DNA from: Okeania hirsuta
Lineage (GTDB): Bacteria > Cyanobacteriota > Cyanobacteriia > Cyanobacteriales > Microcoleaceae
NCBI RefSeq assembly: GCF_003838195.1
Contig: NZ_RCBY01000006.1
Location: 18,952 to 82,951 of the forward strand
Direction: 5' to 3'
Length of the DNA stretch: 64,000 nucleotides
In this document: in pieces, positions 25,648-35,396 of the stretch
How positions within the stretch are numbered: position 1 is the first letter of the stretch
Layout: each line of letters begins with the position of its first letter
Made by a program: the position numbers and the translations under genes
Notes under the pieces: model-generated
Databases searched by the model: none
What the model saw: only the letters and a program-made list of their open reading frames with translations
What the model was told of the DNA's origin: nothing

Positions 25648-26616
25648 TTATTCACTCCTAGTCATCTGATTTTCAAATCCATAACTTTCTCTGACTAAAT
25701 AAAGAGGTCTTCTCTTGACTTCTTCATGAACGCGACCTAAATATTCACCTAAAATTCCTAGAGATAATAACTGCATTCCACCTAAAAATAATATCGCTAC
25801 TATTAATGAAGCGTAACCAGGAACATCAATTCCAAATATCAAAGTCCGAATCACTAAAAAGCTAGCATAAATAAATGAAATTAAAGAAATTGATATCCCA
25901 ATATAGCTCCAAATTTTGAGAGGTATTGAACTAAAAGCAGTGATACCTTCAATTGCTAAATTCCAGAGTTGCCAATAATTCCATTTTGTTTCACCTTTGA
26001 AACGAAGACCTCGGTCATATAATATTGAAGTTTGTTGATAACCTACCCAGGAAAATAAACCCTTCATAAAACGGTTAGTTTCTGGTAACTTTTTGAGAGC
26101 TTCTACAACTTTTCGGTCCATTAACCTGAAGTCGCCAGTATCGGGCGGAATTTCTACAGGGGTCAAACGTTGAATTGTACGATAGAATCTTTGGGCTGTG
26201 AATTTTTTGATCCAACTTTCTCCTTGGCGCGATCGCCTAGTTGCGTAGACCACATCATATCCTTCTCGCCACTTGGCTATCATTTCCACAATTAATTCTG
26301 GTGGGTCTTGTAGATCGGCATCTATGGGTATAACTGCATCGCCTACGGTATAGTCAATACCTGCTGTTATAGCAATTTCTTTACCAAAGTTACGGGAAAA
26401 GTTTACTACTTTAATTAAGGAATTGCGTTGATGATATTCTACTAATAACTTTAGAGTATTATCTTTACTACCATCATTAATACATATTATTTCATAAGTC
26501 ATTTCTAGAGGCTTTAGCACTGATATTAGCCGTTCAAACAAATAATCAATATTTGGCTCCTCGTTATAAAAAGGAATGACTATGGAAAGTTGTACTTTCT
26601 TTTCTTCTGAAAGCAT
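25648..26616 (-). CDS. membrane glycosyltransferase family 2 (bactoprenol-type)
   Basis: A 322-residue GT2 with SIVIPFYNEEPNIDYLFERL, IICINDGSKDNTLKLL (about 45), IPIDADLQDPPELIVEM (about 100), YATRRSRQGESW, and the FRLMDRKVVEAL and ETNRFMKGLFSWVG motifs seen in GtrB/DPM1 enzymes. Two C-terminal helices (about 232-258 and 266-290). It would load a sugar on a polyprenyl phosphate at the inner membrane. It lies upstream of the TVP38-family gene on the same strand, so the two may be one operon. Sugar unknown. Confidence 0.9.
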   Translation of the reverse strand: MLSEEKKVQLSIVIPFYNEEPNIDYLFERLISVLKPLEMTYEIICINDGSKDNTLKLLVEYHQRNSLIKVVNFSRNFGKEIAITAGIDYTVGDAVIPIDADLQDPPELIVEMIAKWREGYDVVYATRRSRQGESWIKKFTAQRFYRTIQRLTPVEIPPDTGDFRLMDRKVVEALKKLPETNRFMKGLFSWVGYQQTSILYDRGLRFKGETKWNYWQLWNLAIEGITAFSSIPLKIWSYIGISISLISFIYASFLVIRTLIFGIDVPGYASLIVAILFLGGMQLLSLGILGEYLGRVHEEVKRRPLYLVRESYGFENQMTRSE

Positions 26617-26784
26617 ATTAAAAGCAAATATAAAGTCGTGACCATCCAGATTATACCAACAACAAATTTATGCTATTCCCCCTGATATCGAATATTAATT
26701 AATTTTTATCAGGTACTTATATAATTTAGTATTTCTATTATTTGGCTTTTACTTCCATCAGAAAATATAGTAAAAATATGTCTA

Positions 26785-26860
26785 TAGTCAAAAACTTTTC
26801 TAATTTTTGGGTAGATTAAGCTTGAGAGTAAGTAGAACTAAGTTGATTATTAATGCTCAT
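26785..26860 (-). pseudogene. 5' relic of an SGNH-array gene copy
   Basis: MSINNQLSSTYSQA then a stop, followed by STQKLEKFLT. This matches the first 30 or so codons of the gene at 26921-28138 and nothing beyond. It is the furthest-downstream, most reduced member of the array. Confidence 0.7.
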
Positions 26861-26920
26861 AATTTGCCTCCTAGTCAAAGTAGATTTTAGTCAATTTAAT
26901 ATGTCAGATATAATTTTTAT

Positions 26921-28138
26921 CTAGTTTAGTGCCCCATCATACTTTTGTTTAATTTCTTCTACCAACTTCACTTCATTAGAATTATTGTTTGCCCAAACTT
27001 CTCGGTCTTGACGAATTTTTTCTAGATGGGATTCAATATTTTCTTGATTAATTAAAATCCCAAAATCCTCTGGAACTTCTTCTTCTTTGTAAGATAAAAT
27101 TCGATTCAAAACTAAATCCCCAACTTTCTTAGTGTAATGAAAATTATCTCTATAGTTTTCCATACCACTATGGATTGGTTCAATTGTGATACTATTGTAT
27201 CCAGAAAAATCAAATACTGGAGTAATTTTTACAACTTCACGTTTCCATTCTTCAAAAGTTGACCACTCACCTGTTGCTCTAATTGCTTCCCACTGAGTTG
27301 CATGAGAGGGAGAAATAAATACAATTAACTTAACTTGATTTTTCTGACATAAATCTACTATTTTTTTTAATTCAATTAATGGAGTAGATAATTTATACTT
27401 AGCATGATCATTAAAATAATTATTGATACCATATTGAAACTTATCTTTAGTTTTGTCTGGGTCAGGATTTAGAACTGGCATAAATCCATTTGCTTCATAA
27501 GGAATATCATCTAGGGAAGTTTTATTACTATCAATTATAGTCTTTTTACTAGCTAAAACTCCATTCATAGACAAGGCTACATGAATTATATCTTTCGGGG
27601 AAATATACTGTTTTTTTAACCTGTATTCAGCAAAGGTTCCTCGACGCTTAGTAAATGAATTAAACATCAAAAAATCTAAGCCAATAATAGCCAAACTTAA
27701 TTCTTGTTGGTTAGCAATACTATGTTCTAAATAACGTCGTAATTCATAAGCAGTTATAGCATTTAGTCCTAAATTATAAGCAGGTTGTTCATTCTTTAAA
27801 GCTGGATAATTAGTATCTAAACCTTGTTTAGTTTTAGATGAACCCATTAAAACAGTAATAGGTTTAATCCTAATAACATCAGTTGCCTTGAAGAGGCGAT
27901 CGTTATTATCTTTCCGAGGTTTTGAATGATTTATTCCTAAGAAATTGGGAGTATTAAAAACATCATAAGGATCGACAACAATGTTAAATATTCCTACAGT
28001 AACTATAGGGAGAAATACTGACAAGAAAAACATCCAATTATATCGGCGATATTTTTTTCTATTTGCCACATATTTTTCTGATTTTTGAGGATATGAAGAA
28101 TTAGAAGCAGTAGAACTAAGTTGATTATTGATACTCAT
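26921..28138 (-). CDS. membrane-anchored SGNH-like (DltD/AlgJ-like) protein, intact array copy
   Basis: About 405 residues. One N-terminal transmembrane helix (WMFFLSVFLPIVTVGIFNIV, about 39-58) is followed by an extracytoplasmic domain. ITVLMGSSKTKQGLD resembles an SGNH block I. SLAIIGLDFLMFNS, KLIVFISPSHATQW and the late motif YRDNFHYTKKVGDLVLNRIL (DxxH) fit the SGNH fold of partners of MBOAT acyltransferases. I chose ATG 28138 (MSINNQLSS), since all array copies begin so; the longer frame from 28171 reads the spacer. Upstream lie a nonsense copy, a deleted copy and the MBOAT gene. An accessory role in O-acylation is inferred. Confidence 0.75.
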   Translation of the reverse strand: MSINNQLSSTASNSSYPQKSEKYVANRKKYRRYNWMFFLSVFLPIVTVGIFNIVVDPYDVFNTPNFLGINHSKPRKDNNDRLFKATDVIRIKPITVLMGSSKTKQGLDTNYPALKNEQPAYNLGLNAITAYELRRYLEHSIANQQELSLAIIGLDFLMFNSFTKRRGTFAEYRLKKQYISPKDIIHVALSMNGVLASKKTIIDSNKTSLDDIPYEANGFMPVLNPDPDKTKDKFQYGINNYFNDHAKYKLSTPLIELKKIVDLCQKNQVKLIVFISPSHATQWEAIRATGEWSTFEEWKREVVKITPVFDFSGYNSITIEPIHSGMENYRDNFHYTKKVGDLVLNRILSYKEEEVPEDFGILINQENIESHLEKIRQDREVWANNNSNEVKLVEEIKQKYDGALN

Positions 28139-28197
28139 ATGTAGCTCCAAGTCAAAGTAGATTTTAGTCAATTTAATATGTCAGATATAATTTTTAT

Positions 28198-29421
28198 CTA
28201 GTTTAGTGCCCCATCATACTTTTGTTTAATTTCTTCTACCAACTTCACTTCATCAGGATTATTTTTAGCCCAAACTTCTCGGTGTTGACGAATTTTTTCT
28301 AGATGGGATTCAATATTTTCTGAATTAATTAAAACTCCAAAATCCTTTGGAACTTCTTCTTCTTTGTAAGACAGGATTCTGTTCAAAATTAAATTCCCTA
28401 CTTTAGGAGTGTAATGAGAATTCTCTGTATAATTTTCCATATTATTATGAATAGCTTCAGTTGTGACACTGTTATATCCAGAAAAGTCAAAGACATCACT
28501 AATTTCTACAACTTTACGTTTCCATTCTTCAAAAGTTGACCACTGACCAGAACTTTTAATAATTTCCCATTGAGTTGCATGAGCAGGAGAAATATATGAT
28601 ATTAATTTAATTTGATTTTCTTTACATAAATCGACTACTTTTTTGAATTCATCTAGTAATTGAGGAGATACTTGAAATATTGTAGAGTAACCTACATAAT
28701 AATTATTCATAATTCTTTCAAATCTAGACTTAGTTTTTTTCGGGTCAACATTTAGATAAGGTATAAATCCATTTTCTCCATCAAAAATATTATTTGGCAG
28801 ATTTTTATTACTATCAATTAATGTTTCTTGACTTGCCAAAAAGGCATCTAAAGAGAAAGTAATATTAAGCAAGTCTTCCAAGAGAATATATTTTTTTTCT
28901 AGTCTCTGCTCAGAAAAATTTTGCCTGGTTCCTATCAACGAATTAAACATAAAAAAATCTAAGCCTATAACAACTAAGTCTAATTCCTTCTAATTAGCGA
29001 TCGCGTGTTCTAAATAGCGTCGTAACTCATAGAAATTTCCCTTAGTAAGTGCTAAATTATCAGCCAGCTTATAATTTTTTAAAGCTAGATAGTTAGGATC
29101 TATAGCGCGTTTTGTTCTCGATGAACCCATAAAAACTGTTACAGGTTTAATGCGGATAACATCAGTTGCTTTAAAGAGGCTATCACTATTATCTTTCCGA
29201 GGTTTTGAATGATTTATTCCTAAGAAATTGGGAGTATTAAATACATCATAAGGATCGACAATAATATTAAATACTCCCACAGTAACTACAGGGAGAAATA
29301 CTGATACTAAAAATAGCCAATTATATCGACGATATTTTTTTCTATTTACCATATATTTTTCTAATTTTTTAGCAGTTAAAGGTTGATATAAACTATAACT
29401 AAGTTGATTATTTGAACTCAT
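28198..29421 (-). pseudogene. SGNH-like array copy with a nonsense codon
   Basis: Two open parts (29421-28990 and 28950-28198) form one gene similar to the intact copy over its full length. A TAG at about 28990 replaces a Gln codon (EHAIAN-stop-KELDLVVIG versus HSIANQQELSLAIIG). The late motif is also altered (YTENSHYT instead of YRDNFHYT), losing the Asp of DxxH. Confidence 0.85.
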
Positions 29422-29481
29422 ATTTTATATCCAAATCAAAGTAGATTTTAGTTAATTTAATATCTTAAACATAATTTTTAT

Positions 29482-29769
29482 CTAGTTTAGTGAGACATCA
29501 TATTTTTGTTTAATTTCTTTTACTAACTTCACTTCATCAGGATTATTTTTCGCCCAATTTTCTCGGTCTTGAGGAATTTTTGCTAAATGTGATTCAATAT
29601 TTTCTCGATTAATTAAAACTCCAAAATCCTCTAAAAATTATTCTTCTTTATCAGAAATAAGCCTGTTCAAAATTAAATTCCTTACTTTAGGAGTGTAATA
29701 AGAATTATCTGTTTTTTTGGGAGGATAAGCTTGGGAGTATGTAGAACTAAGTTGATTATTTATGCTCAT
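29482..29769 (-). pseudogene. SGNH-like array copy with internal deletion
   Basis: The first 20 codons (MSINNQLSSTYSQAYPPKK) are joined directly to the last 75 or so (TDNSYYTPKVRNLILNRL ... EIKQKYDVSLN). A TAA interrupts after SDKEE. The central 300 codons are gone. It lies between the nonsense copy and the MBOAT gene. Confidence 0.85.
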
Positions 29770-29785
29770 AATTTATCCAAACAAT

Positions 29786-31267
29786 TTAAAATTGGAAATA
29801 AAGAAATTCAGACACACGATTCAGCGATAATAAAGCTAAACTTGTCAAAATACCAATCCAAACTGCCCACCACCAAGTAGGTTTTAACTTTGCCAAAATT
29901 TCCTGAGTATTTGGTAGGAAACTTACAGAAAAGGTTAAACCTATTAAACCCAAAATTGAGAAAATTTTACTCCCCAAAAATTCCGGCAAATAATTCATAT
30001 CCGACCAAGATTTGAGCTGAAAACCAAAATTAGTTAACACAGATAATTTATCTTTAGCTTCCCCTGGTATAACAACCCCATTTAGACCTGCCATTGTCTG
30101 TAAAATATCTAGACCATCTTGAATATTTTGCGATCGAAATAACACCCAACCAACAATAACAGCAACAAAAGTAATTACCCACGCCAATACTTTCGGCATC
30201 GGAATATTTAACTTTCGCCAACCATGATTTATACATAAATATGTACCGTGTAAACCTCCCCAAATTACATAAGTCCAACCTGCACCATGCCATAATCCAC
30301 CTAACAGCATTGTTGTCAAAAGATTACTATAACTACGTACTTCTCCACGACGACTTCCACCCAGGGGAATATATAAATAATCTCTCAGAAAATTGGATAA
30401 AGTAATATGCCATCTTTGCCAAAAATCACTAATAGAAGTAGCCTTGTAGGGAGAGTTAAAATTAATCGGTAATTTAATATTAAACATCAACCCCAAACCG
30501 ATCGCCATATCGGAGTAACCAGAAAAATCAAAATATAGCTGAAAAGTGTAACTTAAAGCTCCTACCCAAGCTTCAATAAAACTCAACTCAGAAGCATTAT
30601 TAAAAGCTAGTGCTACCCAATGCGATATAGTGTCAGCTATCAAAACTTTTTTACATAATCCCAGACTAAAAATACTTAAACCCAAAGCCATATTTTTCTG
30701 GGAAAAAATATAACTACGCAATTGACGAAACTGGGGAATAAGTTCATCGTGGCGTAAAATAGGTCCGGCGATTAATTGGGGAAAGAAAACCACAAAGAAA
30801 CTATAAGTAAGTAAATCATAATTAGTCTCTCTTGTTTCCCCACGATAAGCATCTACTAAATAAGCTATCTGAGTAAAAGTATAAAAAGAAATTGCCAAAG
30901 GCAAAATAATTTGCCCAGCATTCAAATTTGTAGAAACTACTGAATTAACAGTATCCAAGAAAAAGTTCGCATATTTATAATAGGAAATTATTGCTAAATT
31001 AAGAGCTATACCTACCCAAAGTAAAATATTTGCTCGCTTACTTTCCGGTTTAGCTTCAGCAATAAATTTACCCATTTGATAATTCCACAAAATAGAAATT
31101 ATCAGCAGAGGCAAATAAGCAACATTCCAATAACCGTAAAAAGCAAAAGAGCTAGCAGTCAACCAAACCTTAGCAGCTTTAATTAAACCAAACTTGGTTA
31201 AGGCAAAGAATACAATCAGAGTTAAAGGTAAAAAACCAAAGATAAAAATATAAGAGTTAAATAACAT
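29786..31267 (-). CDS. MBOAT-family O-acyltransferase (AlgI-like)
   Basis: A 493-residue polytopic membrane acyltransferase. Family landmarks are PLAISFYTFTQIAYLVDAYR, FVVFFPQLIAGPILRHDEL, YFDFSGYSDMAIGLGLMFNI, SISDFWQRWHITLSNFLRDY and the catalytic His in LWHGAGWTYVIWGGLHG. Such enzymes move acyl groups across or at the membrane onto polysaccharides or teichoic acids (AlgI, DltB, PatA). The SGNH-like genes follow directly on the same strand, matching the AlgI-AlgJ or DltB-DltD pairing. Start ATG 31267. The acyl donor and the acceptor are not visible. Confidence 0.92.
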   Translation of the reverse strand: MLFNSYIFIFGFLPLTLIVFFALTKFGLIKAAKVWLTASSFAFYGYWNVAYLPLLIISILWNYQMGKFIAEAKPESKRANILLWVGIALNLAIISYYKYANFFLDTVNSVVSTNLNAGQIILPLAISFYTFTQIAYLVDAYRGETRETNYDLLTYSFFVVFFPQLIAGPILRHDELIPQFRQLRSYIFSQKNMALGLSIFSLGLCKKVLIADTISHWVALAFNNASELSFIEAWVGALSYTFQLYFDFSGYSDMAIGLGLMFNIKLPINFNSPYKATSISDFWQRWHITLSNFLRDYLYIPLGGSRRGEVRSYSNLLTTMLLGGLWHGAGWTYVIWGGLHGTYLCINHGWRKLNIPMPKVLAWVITFVAVIVGWVLFRSQNIQDGLDILQTMAGLNGVVIPGEAKDKLSVLTNFGFQLKSWSDMNYLPEFLGSKIFSILGLIGLTFSVSFLPNTQEILAKLKPTWWWAVWIGILTSLALLSLNRVSEFLYFQF

Positions 31268-31750
31268 ACCAGGGCAAACACATCTTATTTTTGAAGTTTT
31301 TGTAGGGCAAGGATGTAATGGTTCTAAGTATTTATACTCATTACTCTTCTAAAGCTTAACGGTAGAAGGTTCCAGAATTTAGATGCGTTTTCCCTGAATT
31401 AAGATACCTAATCACTTTCTCCGATACGATTTTGCTAACAAATGTTAACAATGCACAGCAAGATAGCCTGCTGAGGGGGTATCTCCCAAAGTCTACAAGA
31501 AAACCTGTAGACGCTTTTTAAACACTTACATCGTCTTGGTTATCGACGTTCGCAGAAGTTTTAATTACTTGACCATGCTAGGGGTAACTTATCAGGATAG
31601 CGGTTACATAGTGGCCTGGTGCGTGCACCACAAACTACTCTGTCTGCACATGATTATAGCACAATCTATGCAACTATATCGGTATAACTATATCAACGTA
31701 TATGAATTTATGTGAATAAATATTAGCAAATCAACAATAGTTAATCAACC
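31268..31750. other. intergenic stretch with a GC-richer structured block
   Basis: About 480 bp between the MBOAT and HTTM genes. The block 31440-31670 is described separately. The rest is AT-rich with no gene. Confidence 0.5.
31440..31670 (-). ncRNA. candidate structured RNA or long leader, unassigned
   Basis: The block is less AT-rich than its surroundings and rich in inverted repeats: GTCTACA..TGTAGAC (31491-31512), GTAAC..GTTAC (31584-31606) and GGTGC-GT-GCACC (31618-31629). On the minus strand a TATAAT lies at about 31654-31659 just before the block. It could be an independent small RNA (6S-like length) or the 5' leader of the MBOAT gene. No known RNA consensus was recognised, so this is a weak call. 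Confidence 0.3.
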
Positions 31751-33637
31751 CTAATTATTTTCTTGGTCATCTGAACAAGATTTTTGCATGACACTTTTCT
31801 TTTCCACAGTTTGTGTTTCCCCTGGTGGTACAGTTCTCTCATCCATAAAGAAAATATCGAAACTTTCTAATTTTTCCGAACCTTCATTCTTTTTATTCCA
31901 TTCACGACACACATACTCTGCATAATAAGGATAAAGTTTTTTACCTATAGCTCGATTGAAATTTAGGAAATAAGTCCGCCACTGCATATTAGAATACAAT
32001 TTATTAAATTCTCTTAGAGTTGGTTTATCCCAACTTAAAGGCTCTCCTTTTTTATACAAAACATCAACTTCTTTACCATTTTTCAACTTACCAGGAATAA
32101 CATGCCAACCATCATCTCTAGGTGGAGCAGGAGCAAAGATACTCCAAGATTTATCTAATTTTGTCACCTTACCAAAAACATCTAACCTTTGTACAATCCG
32201 ACGTTGAAATAATTTGTGAGTCTTAGTAATTAAATCTTGCTTTTGTACTTTTCTTCTTTGATAGGTTTGTTTGACAAAACTTTTAACGTTCCAAATAAAA
32301 GTATAAATAATTAGTAAAAATATAATGATATTTAATCCGCGATAAGGACGTATATTTAAAGGACGAAATTGAAGAGGTTTAGTAAAGTTGCCAGCAAATT
32401 TTCTATTATTGGCAATAGTTTCATAAAATTTAGTTCCAATTGGCATGATTGATGGTAATCCCATCACAAAAGCCAAAGGTTTAAATATAGGAGACAAACT
32501 AAATACATAAACTAAAGCTTCCCATTTAAAAAGTCGATTTTCTTGCCAGTCTACCACTACCCAAGAATTTTTATCCTGCATATCAGCATAGATAGATTCA
32601 TCAGTTTGACAAGTCGTTAATGGCGTTCCCGGTAAAATCAAAAAAGTGCGTAGCAGATAAACAACTTTCTTACAAAATCCACAGTCTTTATCATAATAAA
32701 TCTTTAATCCTTGCCGTTCATTTGTCTTAATTTTTTCCTGCCAATTATCCCATACTGGTGTAGGAATCAAAGCCAACCAACTAACAATACTTAAAAAAGG
32801 AAATATTCCTATAGTAAAACACAAACCAAAAGTAATATGTAAAAGAATAAATGAAACAACAGCAAAGGAACGGAAAAACGTAATTCCAAAAGGAATAAAA
32901 ATCATCCAAGGTCCTAACCATTCAAACCAAAGAGCTGCCCAGGTTAGTAACTTTAATATAGGCTGAGGAAAACTTAGTAAAAATTGCCCGAATGTTGTAG
33001 CATACCCATCAAAACTCAAAGAATAATAGACAGCATCTCCATCAGGCCACCATAATTCACTTTTTGTTTTATATGCTGCTGAACCTGCGTAAATAAGCAC
33101 CATTTGTGCCATTAATGCAAAAGTAGCAGCAGAACAAATACGTTTCGGTAATTTTTCTGTTGATGAATTCAATGCACTATCAATTGAATAGTTTGCTCCC
33201 AATGGTAAGAACATTGACCAAAAAAGTAGCACCCTTAATACATCATCTCCAGCAAAAATCAGGGTAGGATTTCTATTATGAATAGAAATAATAAACGCCC
33301 ACATAGCAATAGTTGCTAATCTAGTTCGATATCCTACTAACAAAGCTATAGCTATTAATCCTGCAAATAAGAAAATTAACCCCTGTACAAAAGCTGCACC
33401 ACTAATTGAATTTATTGACCAATACAAAGGACTTGAAATTTCCTTGAGTAATGTTCGAGGCAATACTCCAGCATCACTATAATGAGCTGTTAAATCTCCA
33501 GCACGGATAATTAAATCTGTGATAATTATTAACGCTAACCCTATTCTAAATAGGGCAAGCGATCGCAAATCTAAACCAAACAATTTTTCCAGTGTGGCAC
33601 CTAAATTATTTTTTTCCTTTTCCATACTTACTGTCAT
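31751..33637 (-). CDS. HTTM-domain protein fused to a DCC (DUF393) thiol domain
   Basis: A 628-residue membrane protein. Residues of about 20-300 form an HTTM domain, the multi-helix domain shared with vitamin K-dependent gamma-carboxylases (LRSLALFRIGLALIIITDLI, FAGDDVLRVLLFWSMFLPLG). At about 310 begins a DCC domain (LKIYYDKDCGFCKKVVYLLR), with the DxxCxxC motif of thioredoxin-like DUF393 proteins. A further helix and a soluble C-terminal region (FAPAPPRDDGWHVIPG) follow. HTTM-DCC fusions exist in other bacteria (recalled), with unknown reaction. It lies between the MBOAT gene and the NdbB-like gene, all minus strand, without tight spacing. A quinol- or thiol-linked modification is only inferred. 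Confidence 0.8.
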   Translation of the reverse strand: MTVSMEKEKNNLGATLEKLFGLDLRSLALFRIGLALIIITDLIIRAGDLTAHYSDAGVLPRTLLKEISSPLYWSINSISGAAFVQGLIFLFAGLIAIALLVGYRTRLATIAMWAFIISIHNRNPTLIFAGDDVLRVLLFWSMFLPLGANYSIDSALNSSTEKLPKRICSAATFALMAQMVLIYAGSAAYKTKSELWWPDGDAVYYSLSFDGYATTFGQFLLSFPQPILKLLTWAALWFEWLGPWMIFIPFGITFFRSFAVVSFILLHITFGLCFTIGIFPFLSIVSWLALIPTPVWDNWQEKIKTNERQGLKIYYDKDCGFCKKVVYLLRTFLILPGTPLTTCQTDESIYADMQDKNSWVVVDWQENRLFKWEALVYVFSLSPIFKPLAFVMGLPSIMPIGTKFYETIANNRKFAGNFTKPLQFRPLNIRPYRGLNIIIFLLIIYTFIWNVKSFVKQTYQRRKVQKQDLITKTHKLFQRRIVQRLDVFGKVTKLDKSWSIFAPAPPRDDGWHVIPGKLKNGKEVDVLYKKGEPLSWDKPTLREFNKLYSNMQWRTYFLNFNRAIGKKLYPYYAEYVCREWNKKNEGSEKLESFDIFFMDERTVPPGETQTVEKKSVMQKSCSDDQENN

Positions 33638-33689
33638 TTTAATTATTTATAGTAATTTCATTTGAGTTGCGTAAAAAACATGGTTGCTT

Positions 33690-33725
33690 TTAGGCAACAG
33701 GCAACAGGCAACAGGCAACAGGTAA
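33690..33725. repeat. heptamer array (CAACAGG)
   Basis: Four tandem copies of caacagg between the HTTM gene and the NdbB-like gene. Confidence 0.85.
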
Positions 33726-33831
33726 GAAGGTTTGCCGAACTTTTTACTGTTAGCAAATAACTAATTCTTGTTTGACATATCATTTGAAAATGCTATAGTT
33801 ATTGACTGTATTAAAATTATAAATTATCTAT

Positions 33832-35076
33832 TTATCTCAATTTTTTGTGACTAGCTGATTTGCCAAATAAATGTTGCCACCAAACTTGTAATCTATGGCG
33901 AATAACTTTAAATTTGTGAGATAAAGTAGGTAATCTTTGAATATAAACTCCTAACCTAACCAAAGCAGCAAAAGAGCCAGATAAACTAATACCAAAACTA
34001 GAAATAGCTGCCGTATTCATCCCCAAAGTAATCATCTCTCCCAAATGTAAATAATGAAACGGTCTTGGGCGTTTATTATTTAAAGTTTTCCACAGATTTT
34101 TTGCTGCTTGACTTGCTTGTTGATAAGCAACTTGAGCTGTTGCTGGAAGTTGTTGATTATTGGGATATGAAATCTCCGCAACATCTCCTAATGCAAATAC
34201 TTCTGGATAGTCCACTAACTGTAAAGTTGGCTCACAAATAAGTTGACCTCTAGAATTATGAGAACAATCCAAATTTTTCACCAACTCTCTCATTTGAGTT
34301 CCCGCAGTCCATAATATTAAATCGGTGGGGATAACAGCAGTTTCTCCAGCTTGCAAAATAGTGATTTTGTCAGTTTCAATAGCATTCACACCTGTCTGTA
34401 AACTGATTAAAACATTTCTTTTATCTAAAGCTCGTTGAGCATTTTTCCGAGTAGCAGGAGTAAAACTTTTCAGAATTTCCTTTCCTCTTTCTATCAGACG
34501 TATTTCTCCCCTTTTCCCTAATCTATCTGCTATTTTTCCTGCTAACTCTACCCCACTCGGACCCCCACCTACAATACTTACCAGAATTTTTTCTTGGCTA
34601 GAATTTTCCAAACTTTGTAACTTTTGTTCGAGGCGTTGAGTATCAGCTAAAGTTCTGAATGTCAAAACATTTTCTGCACCATTTGGTATTTTTCCATTAG
34701 TGACACCCACAGCAATAACTAAATAATCATAAGGCAAATTTCCTCCCTCTAAAAGTTTAACTTGACTAGTTTTTAAATCAATATCTTCAACCGTGTCTTG
34801 GCAAAACTGAATGTCTTTATTTTTGAGTAATTTATCAAAAGATGGAGCTATTTCCCAAGTTTTAAGTTCATCTGTAATCACCTCATAAAGTAAGGGAGTA
34901 AACACAATATGATCCTGTGAATCTATTAAAATTATTTGACAGTTTTTATGTTTAAATCCCCGAAAGCTTTGTAAATACAATGCTGTATAAAGACCGCCGA
35001 AGCCACCGCCTAAAATACAAATTTTTGTAGCTACATTACTTCCTTCGACTGTTTCAGATATTTTTCCAGTTTCCAC
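33832..35076 (-). CDS. ndbB: type II NAD(P)H dehydrogenase, NdbB-like (demethylphylloquinone reductase)
   Basis: A 414-residue FAD enzyme with two Rossmann motifs: ICILGGGFGGLYTALYL (FAD, about 18-34) and VSIVGGGPSGVELAGKIADR (NAD(P)H, about 165). FALGDVAEI is the late FAD motif. The segment VITDELKTWEIAPSFDKLL and the C-terminal LGEMITLGMNTAAISSFGIS resemble my recollection of Synechocystis NdbB, shown to reduce demethylphylloquinone before its methylation. If so, it belongs to the same pathway as the men genes 13-30 kb away. Other NDH-2 roles (respiration, redox balance) remain possible. Monotopic membrane association via the C-terminus is likely. Confidence 0.8.
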   Translation of the reverse strand: METGKISETVEGSNVATKICILGGGFGGLYTALYLQSFRGFKHKNCQIILIDSQDHIVFTPLLYEVITDELKTWEIAPSFDKLLKNKDIQFCQDTVEDIDLKTSQVKLLEGGNLPYDYLVIAVGVTNGKIPNGAENVLTFRTLADTQRLEQKLQSLENSSQEKILVSIVGGGPSGVELAGKIADRLGKRGEIRLIERGKEILKSFTPATRKNAQRALDKRNVLISLQTGVNAIETDKITILQAGETAVIPTDLILWTAGTQMRELVKNLDCSHNSRGQLICEPTLQLVDYPEVFALGDVAEISYPNNQQLPATAQVAYQQASQAAKNLWKTLNNKRPRPFHYLHLGEMITLGMNTAAISSFGISLSGSFAALVRLGVYIQRLPTLSHKFKVIRHRLQVWWQHLFGKSASHKKLR

Positions 35077-35199
35077 AGCTTTTAATATTGATAATTATTG
35101 ATTTTTGGCGTTGGTGAAAAGAGGTATGATATCTTGTCCGGATAAGAGCGCGAACAAAAAACTTTCCCCTTCTATTCCTTATTTCTTTTTCTTTATTCC

Positions 35200-35233
<34 letters not shown>

Positions 35234-35344
35234 AATAATTAAGATTAATATCATACCCTAATTTACCAGCGCCGATTTTTTACCTATTCTATAAAAATTA
35301 CTCCTGACAAATCCCGATATGAAAATTTTCAGGAAGCAGCCTTC

Positions 35345-35396
35345 AACAATTAATTATTAATAATTAATTATTAATTATTAATTATTAATTATTAAC
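35345..35396. repeat. heptamer array (ATTAATT)
   Basis: About six copies of a 7-bp AT unit, preceded by caacaatta. A second run, ending aattgttg, lies at 36129-36166 in the opposite orientation. Confidence 0.8.

Noticed and set aside
28139..28171. Longer start for the intact SGNH-like protein
   Set aside because: The extra codons read spacer DNA that is repeated between array members; all members share the MSxNNQLS start.
31440..31670. Calling the structured block tmRNA, SRP RNA or RNase P RNA
   Set aside because: None of the sequence signatures I know for these RNAs (tag frame with tRNA ends, SRP tetraloop region, RNase P core) are present.
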